From Alentia gelatinosa (lineage: Eukaryota > Annelida > Polychaeta > Phyllodocida > Polynoidae): a DNA stretch of 64,000 nt. Shown piece by piece: positions 55,461 through 64,000 of this stretch (position 1 is its first letter; each line of letters opens with the position of its first letter). Below the pieces are notes generated by a model that was not told the origin of the DNA, did not search any database, and saw only the letters and a list, made by a program, of their open reading frames with translations. The stretch covers positions 14,531,298-14,595,297 of the forward strand of contig OX465583.1 of assembly GCA_950022655.1 (NCBI GenBank), given 5' to 3'. The translations under genes were made by a program, and so were the position numbers.

Positions 55461-57028
55461 CTTAGTTGGTGAGTCCACCTTTATACGTCAGGTGAAGATT
55501 TTTCCAAATCGTCGGGAATATGATCACAGTATTAAAAATCTCAACAATATCACAGTAGCAGATATAAAGAGGTAAATAATTTAAGCAGACAGAAAAACTA
55601 GATTCAAACAAATTCTATACCCTGGCTTTGTGAAAGTAGTTGGTTTGTGTAATGATTGAAATGGCCGCATCCTTGATTGCTCAATGCTTTGTCTTTATTG
55701 TTTCAGTTAATTAAAGCAAGTTAATAAAAACTGTCCATTATATATGCCTCTGGTTGTGAATGTGTGAGGTTACCGTGCATCTATGACTACATCATGCAAA
55801 CGGTTGAACTAAGCTTGGAGCAGCTCTTCTCTGAACAGATGAGAATAGACGGTCAGGATGCTCAGCATAAGAAGATATGAGATCGTTTTGGTCTACACGC
55901 TCCTTTCCTGCTAGCCTCATCAAACAGAACACTGTTGACTATTGTAATACTTTACGTAAAAATCCGATAGAAGTCCATGACAAATGGTAAGGAACTATCA
56001 TCAGAACTGGGAATATGCCAACAGACACATCTATTTTGCACTTAAATCAACACGGTGATATCATTAAAAGGAGATATACAATTCACCACAATCTGGCCAT
56101 TTTTAATTGTAGGCCGCTAACATTATGTACAATTTCATTTATTGTTGAAATACAGATTGTACTTTAAGGACTACTTGAGTTTCAGCAACATGAATCATTT
56201 ATTTGAAACGGCAAAACAGAGACTTTATGGATTAGTAGAGTGATATTTAAACTGGTTAGAACTTGGTGACAAATTTAATTTCCCCTTTGACGCAGTAATT
56301 GCATCTATGAATATACCAGAGTCAGCATACTTACCACAAATTCTACAATAATACGGCGACAGTCAGAGACACCTGGGGAAGTCGGCCTTGAGGTGGTGAT
56401 CCCATTAAAACCGTAAACTCTGCGGTGTTGAAGCTTTCTGAACATGATCATGTCCTGCAACCAGTTCAAGCTCAGTGCTTCTTTTAAAAGGGGTGAGAGA
56501 GACGTAAATGTTAGCTTAGTACTGGAAAATATTTTGCTATAACAGCCGGCAAAATCCCTCAAACATCCCTTAAACATCTTGATTCCACTCCAGCTTTGGA
56601 GTTATGCTGGGAGACTCATGGTTGCTCTATAGTCATAGCTCGGTTCGCACAAGCTTACTGAATACAGCAAAGTATCTGCTACTTTTACGTATTTGCATTT
56701 ATTACCCACCGATTACAGAGTCTCCATAGGAAATGTATAGGGCACCTGGAAACAACTACCCGGAAATTATGGCATGTCAGAATCTCCTGCAGGAGATTCC
56801 GGAAAAATAGTCCTGTCCATAATGAGGTCAAATCATGTACTTCGAAATAAGTTTTTTGAATGTTCATTCAATGTTAGTTATTTAGAAACAATCATAATAA
56901 TCTCATTTACCTTCAGAAATCATTGTAATAATACACTTTGCATGCTAAAAGTACAGGTTAATGGCGAACTATATTATTATATACCTATGCACTAACTCCG
57001 TGTAAATACTCACTGTTCTTAGGGGTAG
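55461..57028. other. No gene recognised
   Basis: Short unassigned frames on both strands. Confidence 0.4.
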
Positions 57029-57145
57029 AGTAAGTCGTTACATATTGCACGATACGCCGTGTAGCTTTGTACTGATTTACATATTGCGTGCTTTGACGTA
57101 CATATTGCGCGCTTTGACTTACATATTGCGCGCTTAGAACGTCAT
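57029..57145 (+). repeat. ~20-bp tandem repeat TTACATATTGCGCGCTTTGA
   Basis: Units start at about 57036, 57080, 57100 and 57119, with a decayed one (TCATATAGCACGCTTTGA) at about 57141. Confidence 0.8.
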
Positions 57146-57304
57146 ATAGCACGCTTTGAAAAATAACGCAATCTGATTGGCCGAGAGATCGACAACATGA
57201 ATCTTGGCAGAAAAATTGGAAATGGCGGATCCCTTCACTTGGCGTGTTCCAATGCGTCTTACACGCGCAACGCAACGAGTTATCACGTGTATTGACCAAA
57301 TCAG

Positions 57305-57367
57305 AGTATGACAGAATTCGTTCCGAACTCGTTCTTCGAACTCGTTTGGAACGAATTCTGTCATACA
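57305..57367. repeat. Near-perfect snap-back hairpin, centre CTCGTTCTTCGAACTCG
   Basis: GTATGACAGAATTCGTTCC at left pairs with GGAACGAATTCTGTCATAC at right without mismatch. The 17-bp centre lies at 57328-57344. Such perfect arms imply a young insertion or gene conversion between the arms. Confidence 0.9.
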
Positions 57368-57540
57368 CCTCGAATAAGTAACATCGTATAGCGTCATAAC
57401 TATGTTTTTATATATTATTGGTGTAAGTCTTCACCGAATTACTGCCACGTCTAACAGTGCTGTGGTGTCTGGAACTAAATGTATTGCAGAAACATTTTTA
57501 TTGCAATAGATTTGTTATTAATCTTGTAGGTGGGTAATAG

Positions 57541-57695
57541 ATACAATAACGACTGGTTTTGTATACGAGTGACCGTCATCTCCTCGTAGTTGACGACGTA
57601 ATATCCTCGCTAATCGCTCGGATATTAATACGCTTCAACTACTCCGAGAATACGGCCACTCGTATACAAAACCAGTCATTATTGTGTATATATAT
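57541..57695. repeat. Snap-back hairpin, centre CTCGCTAATCGCTCG
   Basis: ACAATAACGACTGGTTTTGT and ATACGAGTG pair with CACTCGTATACAAAACCAGT. AGTTGA/TCAACT and TAATATC/GATATTA lie further in. The centre is at 57606-57620. Its ends match the small hairpin at 59998. Confidence 0.88.
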
Positions 57696-59000
57696 CAAGA
57701 TTTATTTTGTGCGGGATGAGTCCATTTTATAAGAGTGTTAGTGGCGAGTTTCTAGTATAAACTATAATTAACAGGTCATACATAAGTGGAAACGTACCTT
57801 CTACTTTTGCCCCTTATTTCCATACAGAACTTTATAATTAGTCTGTAGGTAGTCTCTATAGAAGAATTAAGAAGGAATCATTCTTATCTAAACTTCAAGA
57901 AATTATGTGCATAGATAACCAAGATTGTAATATAAAACATAACTTAATGACAACCAATCTACAATAAGCCTTGATTGATCAGATTGATAAAAAGCTAGAT
58001 AATGTCAGGCCGTCTAAGTGCGGCATATCACAAGCTTCACTATACGTGACATGGCTTTACGGATATAGTTTCCTCTATAAGGCTACCGATAAACTCGTCC
58101 TCCTGTTAACAACTGTACATTAAAGGAGCGACGTAGAGGGGGAGAAGTCTGCCATCCCTGAGACATGCCCTAAGAAAGTGCCAATTTCCTCCAATCCCTC
58201 TGCGTACCTCGGTAAGCTAAGAGGTTTCCCATGTAGGGAAGACTAGAGCCAATGTTCTTTAGAGCTTTGCCTTTTGAGACATGTTTGAGGAGTCCGAGTA
58301 AACCTGAGAAGTTTGTTTTTGTCGGGATATAATCTGCGAAGCTCTGTGATTTTGGCTATATGTAAAGTAAGTATATGTACGATGGAGAGCCAGACATTGA
58401 GGAAACTTACACATGTATATTGTTACTATCTGTTGTGAAGAGTAAACTAAATGAGTGACTCCAAGGCTTCGTCCCGTTACAAGCTTTATTGCAGATGGTG
58501 TTACAATGCGCTCTCTGACCGGACTGACTCGCGTACGTCGAGATCAGGATTATATGCTGGCTCCGTCTCAGCCGCGTGGGGGCAACCCGCATTGATCGTA
58601 ACCAAGGGGGATTACCTCACACGGCGTGACACGCAGCCGGCTTGATCCGTAAGGCCAAGGGATATAATCTGTATGTTTAACATACCGATATTTTGGATCA
58701 TGACAATATGTATGATGCAAAAATAGATTTTATATGCACACATATGATCATACAGAAACAGATATAATCATGGAGATATATAGAAAAAAGAGAACAACCT
58801 ACTTTATAGCTTGGACGTTGTTGAAGCTCTCTTCCAAAGATAGCGGCATGCATTCGTGATAGCCTATCGGTATTTGAAGCCTAGGATATCATTGCTGATA
58901 GACATGTAATCTAGGGGACATGTAATCTAGCCTTATGTTTTTGTCCTTTTTTTCTAAAGAAAATGTTTATTGGCACTGCGCAAAAGCCACCAGTTGTTTC
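57696..59000. other. No gene recognised
   Basis: Unassigned short frames only. Confidence 0.4.
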
Positions 59001-59099
59001 ATGTATACGCCACCACTTAAATGCATGTATCTGATGTACATTGGCATGTTTTTACATATACGTCCACATTTCATGCCAGCATGTGTGGCGTATACAATA
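59001..59099. repeat. Snap-back hairpin without the CTCG centre
   Basis: GTATACGCCACCAC/GTGTGGCGTATAC at the edges, with TGCATGTA/TACAT... and GGCATG/CATGCC inner pairs. Confidence 0.65.
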
Positions 59100-59997
59100 A
59101 AGTTTCCCCATGTATACGAAAGCGTTATGGCTGTATTTGTCACCAAGCGTATATGAGAAGAAATATCCTTTGCATGACATATAACACTGGTCGTATACAA
59201 ATCATATAAGTTTGGCATAATACATGTATGTATACTGATAAAAAAAATATAGCAATTGGGCTCAATATCTATTGAATTATAATATATATCTATGAATTCA
59301 TATGTTAACAGTATGGCGAGCTCAGGCAATAATTTTCCCTTAGCAGATCGTGTTTCCATCTCCAAAAGGTATTTTCAGGTAATTCTGACGAAGATGAATC
59401 CATTTGCGAGCTTCTTTCAAGTTGTGTACTGAAAGACACTTTTCAAGTCCTTTGTGTGACAATAACAAAGTGACTTCCCCGTACGAGAAACTGATTTATT
59501 TTTCAGAAATGGAGTCTTTGTAATGGGAAGTTCAAAAAGCAGCATTTTCTTTGAAGGAGTTTGGTAACTTCATGAGGACAGCAATTTGTGAATGTTTATA
59601 AAGAATTAAGTCCAGGGAGGACGTCAAAAATACAGTCATTATACTGTTTTCTATCAGGTCTGACTCTCAAACCAATTTAATATTTGACACTTTACTGACG
59701 AACTCTTCTTCCTGACAATACGCCAGTAATCAATGATCGTCCCTAGAAACTTTCAAGCCGTGGAAATAGACTGATTAGACTATTCAATCTCTACAGGACA
59801 AAATAAACCGAGCACTCTCAATATTGCAGACCGACAGCTCACAATGCAGTTTCATAATGTGAGTAGAAAGTGTCAGTAATGATACATGAACACTACCGTG
59901 ATAGTGATGGCATTTCTATTCATATTAACGCTTAATCCAAAATAAAACAAAGTGCTATCTATGCTAAGAAATGTAGCATGTCATGATACATGGTTAA

Positions 59998-60060
59998 TAT
60001 ATACACAATATTGACTGGTTTCAGATACAACCGCTTTTATCTGAAACCAGTCTATATTGT
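59998..60060. repeat. Small hairpin, deletion derivative of 57541-57695
   Basis: ACAATATTGACTGGTTTCAGATA pairs with TATCTGAAACCAGTCTATATTGT-type sequence. The ends share ACAATANYGACTGGTTT with the larger hairpin, so it looks like a miniature of the same family. Confidence 0.75.
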
Positions 60061-60127
60061 ATTTATTATCTACCTTTTCTGGACAAGTGGCATGTCGATA
60101 TCAGTTCGTTTTAGTCATGCACTATTT

Positions 60128-60252
60128 TTCCATATGCACTATTTGTCCGTATGCGCCACCCGGAGCATACAACATATCCGTATGCGCCGGGTATGTCCAT
60201 ACAAACTCCCTATGTGTTTTCTATGGACACTTTGTATTAGGTGGATAATAAA
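60128..60252. repeat. GCATACGG dispersed repeat, copy 2
   Basis: Reverse complement of 19660-19785: CCGTATGCGCCACCCGGAGC, CATACAACATATCCGTATGC, GTCCATACAAACTCCC and TGTATTAGGTGGATAATAAA. Confidence 0.8.
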
Positions 60253-61490
60253 AAGAAAAAAACACGTTTCTTGTAATTTATGTTATAAACTCGGACCACA
60301 ATATTTTGTCCACTTCAATGTCATTTCTTCAGTAGGTCTTCATTCTATTCATCACTAATGAAGCCTGAAAACGTTTGTGATAATCTAATCCTGCGAAGCA
60401 GAATACGAGATAATTATCAAACATAACTTGAATATCCAGACAATTTCTTCAACAGACGATGGACAGTACCCAAAAAGTGTCGAAGTGAAGATGATTTAAT
60501 CAGATTGTTGAAAAAGTAAAATACAAAAGTAGAAATTTAGTAGCACTGGAAGCTCCCTAAGGGAATATCGACTGGTGGATTATTTCCGCCCGTGACCTGT
60601 CTCCTTGGTCGATGCACAACATAGTCTCAGGCAATATCTCCTGACCTCAGCCCCCACAGAAACACCTTTTTCAGTCAGATAATCATGGCACTATTTGGGA
60701 CGTGAATAGGTATTAATGATGAATGGTCCCTCGCGGGTTGGGCAGGAATACAGATGAACAACATCGTATTTCTCAACACTGCCGGTTTTTCCTCTATAGC
60801 CTATAATGTGGGTAATCATTTTCTTGTCAATCACTTACTTGTGAAGTGAACATCAGCTTGCTATACGCACCCCGGCCTACGATGTACTTTTTTAGGTGGT
60901 ATGGCCTTTAGTTATTTCTCGATAGTTTACCTTGGGCCCCCTGCTACAATTTTTTGACATGTAACCTACAGTGATATCATAGCCTTCTGCTTCTTTTTAT
61001 GGAATGTGTCGTGCATGGAAGAAAATAGATGGTTGATGATGACATTGCGTTTGGTTTCTTCCCGGCACAATCTCAATAAGATATGTTTTATTGCAACTCA
61101 GAAATTTTTTTCCCTATAATCTCCTAATACCATCATAAGGTGCTGTTTTGTCATCGTCTCATGCGGGCTTCTTTTCCTGTATGATGCCTTTGCAGGCAAG
61201 GTTTTTACACAGACATATGTACACTTCTCGTAGCACCTAATGCATCCCCGGAGATACTTTCCCTTGACATCTGTATTTGTTCGGACTACCTGATCTTTTA
61301 CCGTCGGGCTCTGCGAAGGTTTTACCTATAAAAGCTATCCAAAGAGTGGTATTTCTACTTGTTTGATTTGCGGACGGATTTTGGCAAACTATTTCCTCCG
61401 TTTCATCTTTTTTTCCCTTTTTATGTAATCCATCCATTTTTATTTTGTGTGAACCTGAATAAGACGGTTCAAACATATTGTAGGCCTAGA
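60253..61490. other. No gene recognised
   Basis: No recognisable domain or repeat end. Confidence 0.4.
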
Positions 61491-61720
61491 GTGGGATTCA
61501 CACGATGGGATTTACGTACCTCACAGGGTATTTTTCTGAGACAAATCCTGCCGAGATTCTGTACTCGAACACAATTTCTTCGTCTAAATTATAGGGTTTC
61601 ATTTCCCTGAGACATGTTGTCCTCCCTGTAATTGTTAAAGACATTTCCCCCTAAAAAGGAACAAAATCGCATGAGATTTGAGCCCTGTTAGGTACATAAA
61701 TCCCATCGTGTGAATCCCAC
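61491..61720. mobile_element. 230-bp MITE, termini GTGGGATTCACACGATGGGA
   Basis: The left 40 bp (to CTCACAGGG) pair with the right 40 bp (from CCCTGTTAGG) with three or four differences. TAGA lies next to the left end and TTTAGA next to the right. No coding sequence. Confidence 0.8.
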
Positions 61721-62039
61721 TTTAGAGTTGCCATACTTTGCATAGACACCCTCGACATTTATCCATCAACGAAATCTTTCGTGGATTCCAAAACCCGTTT
61801 TATTTCCTAAAGATACTTTGCTTTGCTAATATCCATAAAACATGAAAGTTTAAGGAGATCCACAGCCGTGCAGGCATGGGTCTTGTAACGGGATGGAACG
61901 GGCGAAATCACAAAGCAGAGGTTTGGGACAGTTGGTCTTCCTTGGAATCTTTGTGGAATTGCCACCACTGATCACGATATTTACCTTTTAAAATAACACA
62001 CAACACCATACATAATGCCTCTGCTGATTACTAACTGAC

Positions 62040-63383
62040 TTAGCCCTTTCAGTCCCAAAGGCCGATATATCGGCCGGCAGGGTGGCCGTTTTTATCGTTT
62101 TTGAATAGTGATATCCTGTGGTGAGCTGCAAAGGCTCTTTTGAAGATATGAATATGAAATTTTCTACACTTATAGAGTAAGACATGGGCTGTCAGGTTCA
62201 AGCAATGGATTTCCATTAGAAGATTCTATTTAGAATTTCTGGTTCATTTCCATTCAAGGTCAAAGGGCAAAGGAATGTGTATTCCAAGACACTAACGAGA
62301 CCTACACTAGCACCGATAGGGTAGGAAACTGGGAACTGCAGCACATGTCAAGGTACCTGAATCATTTAGACAATCTGGTTGTCACAAACATGAACAAGTT
62401 TAGGGGCGGCATACAACAACTCACGGAGTACAAGTGCGTGATTACACCCTAAAGGTTGCTCAGGAGACCAAGGCAAAAGCCTCAGGAGACCCAAGCAAGC
62501 CAGGCCCAGATTCCGCCGATGGTGATACCGCTGGTATCTACCCCGTTGAATCTGTGGCAGCCACCAGAGGCCACCGGGACTGTGAGATTCCTAATGGAAT
62601 ATGGAGTTCATATATGAAAAATCGTTTCAACCAGTCAAAAACTTGAGAAACAGGCATGACATGTATCAAAAGCCCTCTATTTACCGAAAAATATATTGAT
62701 GGATTTTCCCCTCAAAGATTGATGACTAACCACTGTAGAGTCATGTTATTCAATAAATTTCTGCAAAAAATGCAATTTTCTCTGACAAAAAGAAGGAACG
62801 GTTGCCATGGCAACCAAAAGTGGAAAAAAAACTACAACAGTTACAGAATCCTAATGGAATATGGAGTTCATATATGAAAAATCTTTTCAACCAGTCAAAA
62901 ACTTGAGAAACAGGCATGACATGTATCAAAGGCCCCTTTCATGATAAATTCACCTAAAAACGTTGGTGCATTACCTTCACATGACTGGTCAGGTGCTCTA
63001 TGATAGTGCCTTTGTACCTGATTTTGAGGGTCACTATGGCAACCAAAGAAAGTAAAACCCTTCCAAATTGTTAGCTCTATTTACCGAAAGATATATTGAT
63101 GGATTTTCCCCCTCAGAGTTTGATGACTAACCACTGTAAAGTCATGTTATTCAATAAATTTCTGCAAAAAATTGCAATTTTCTCTGAAAAATAGAAGGAA
63201 CGGTTGCCATGGTAACCAAAATTGGAATAAACTACAACAGTTACAGAATCCTTATGGAATATGAAGTTCATATATGAAAAATCTTTTCAATCACTTGAAA
63301 AGTCTTCAAATGACCACAACATATATATAACCTATTTTTTTAGTGTGAAGTTGCTCTCAGGAGCGTGGGACTGAAAGGGTTAG
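62040..63383. mobile_element. 1.3-kb piggyBac-like non-autonomous element (TTAG flanks)
   Basis: TTAG-CCCTTTCAGTCCCA at left and TGGGACTGAAAGGG-TTAG at right: a perfect 14-bp TIR flanked by the same tetranucleotide. Internally, blocks of about 85 and 190 bp are repeated: ATGGAATATGGAGTTCATAT at 62594, 62854 and 63254, and CTCTATTTACCGAAARATAT at 62675 and 63075. Ends of CCCTTT/AAAGGG type next to TTAN suggest piggyBac. No transposase is seen. Confidence 0.75.
62280..62453 (+). pseudogene. Coding-like fragment inside the 1.3-kb element
   Basis: A frame reads QDTNETYTSTDRVGNWELQH, then SRYLNHLDNLVVTNMNKFRG and QQLTEYKCVITP, then stops. Composition is protein-like and unlike the AT-rich element around it, and it is absent from the internally duplicated blocks. 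A captured gene fragment is possible; the family is unknown. Confidence 0.3.
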
Positions 63384-63928
63384 GGCTACATAGAGCACCA
63401 CGCAGATATGATATGCTTTCAAATTAGGCAATGAAATCTGTCCTATCGAGATTTCATACATGTTTGAAACCATTTGCAGATACAACGATAACTGAAAACA
63501 CGCGGACATTAGAATCAGGTGAAGACATCTTTTTCCTACCCCTAATAAAAGTGCCATGATATAGAATATTACATGTGATTTATGAAACCAGCCCAACCTC
63601 AAATATCATTTTAATATCGACAAGAGAAACGACGGATATCGAGTTATGATCACATGATGATAAGTTTCGCTTATCTGAATGGCCCGACATATTTTCTACT
63701 TGGATCAATGAACTGATAAAAAAGAGACACATGCCCTACAATGAACTTTGAGTAAAACCTATGATAAGTAATTTTATTGCGACGCTAGTGTTTATTAAAC
63801 ATCACAGAATAATGGAAAAAACGCAAGCCGTATTGTGCAGGGTGACCTTTGTAAAGTCAGGGAACTTGCTTTATGCTACCATTTCCTAAAACAACCATTT
63901 TGATGTGGATAGGCAAAGATTTGCGTAA
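63384..63928. other. No gene; CCTACCCCTAATAAAA repeat at 63537
   Basis: One short copy of the repeat seen at 19949 and 43636; otherwise nothing recognised. Confidence 0.45.
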
Positions 63929-64000
63929 GGGGGCGTCCACCAACCACGACAAGGCTATGACAATGGCTTCCTGACAAGGTCCACCATTGGCCTATGATTG
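63929..64000. mobile_element. CCACGACA-palindrome MITE, copy 5 (cut by window end)
   Basis: TAA then GGGGGCGTCCACCAACCACG and ACAAGGCTATGACA begin a further copy, which runs off the window. Confidence 0.8.

Noticed and set aside
5816..60060. CRISPR-like array from the repeated hairpins
   Set aside because: Copies are kilobases apart, arms differ, there are no regular spacers, and the DNA is eukaryotic.

Overview
The window looks like a metazoan nuclear genome. It is AT-rich and intron-bearing, with GT-AG splice sites, 3' LINE tails and PIF/Harbinger, piggyBac-type and tyrosine-recombinase (YR) elements. I cannot name the species. A marine invertebrate (for example a lophotrochozoan) fits the repeat content and the galanin/allatostatin-A-type receptor, but this is inference. 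Only one host gene is firmly visible; most of the 64 kb is accessory DNA.

Layout. 1-2 kb: a minus-strand LINE tail inside a perfect 32-bp inverted repeat. 2.2-5.4 kb: a decayed Ngaro/DIRS-like YR retrotransposon (gag, RT, RNase H, tyrosine recombinase). 5.8-10.7 kb: hairpins, LINE tails and the first of five copies of a TWA-targeting palindromic MITE. 10.7-19.5 kb: a Russian-doll insertion. A YR-type RT relic is interrupted by a 0.3-kb MITE, which is itself split by a 6.7-kb PIF/Harbinger element. That element keeps both genes: a five-exon DDE transposase (+) and an eight-exon Myb/SANT-like partner (-), placed tail to tail. 20.5-21.6 kb: a LINE 3' half. 22.6-31.5 kb: more MITEs, including the first TTAA-flanked piggyBac-type MITE. 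33.2-39.8 kb: LINE fragments, a TGTAGTG...CACTACA LTR-like unit, a nested MITE pair and another LINE RT.

Host gene: 43.1 kb holds exon 1 of a rhodopsin-class GPCR (TM1-TM3), preceded by a TATA element. It ends at a clean splice donor inside the E/DRY codon motif. The remaining exons are not visible, so if the model is right, the 20 kb after 43.6 kb is its first intron. That interval is filled with MITEs, snap-back hairpins, LINE tails, a 36-bp minisatellite and a 235-bp segmental duplication. It also contains a separate TATA/Inr candidate promoter at 46.06 kb.

Most unusual content: (1) the apparently complete Harbinger, whose Myb-like partner ends in an evenly spaced Gln-Thr ladder resembling multivalent LC8/DYNLL binding sites; (2) a scattered class of long hairpins with unrelated arms but a common CTCG...CTCG centre; (3) palindromic CCACGACA MITEs, each centred on the same CGAACATGTTCG-type core.
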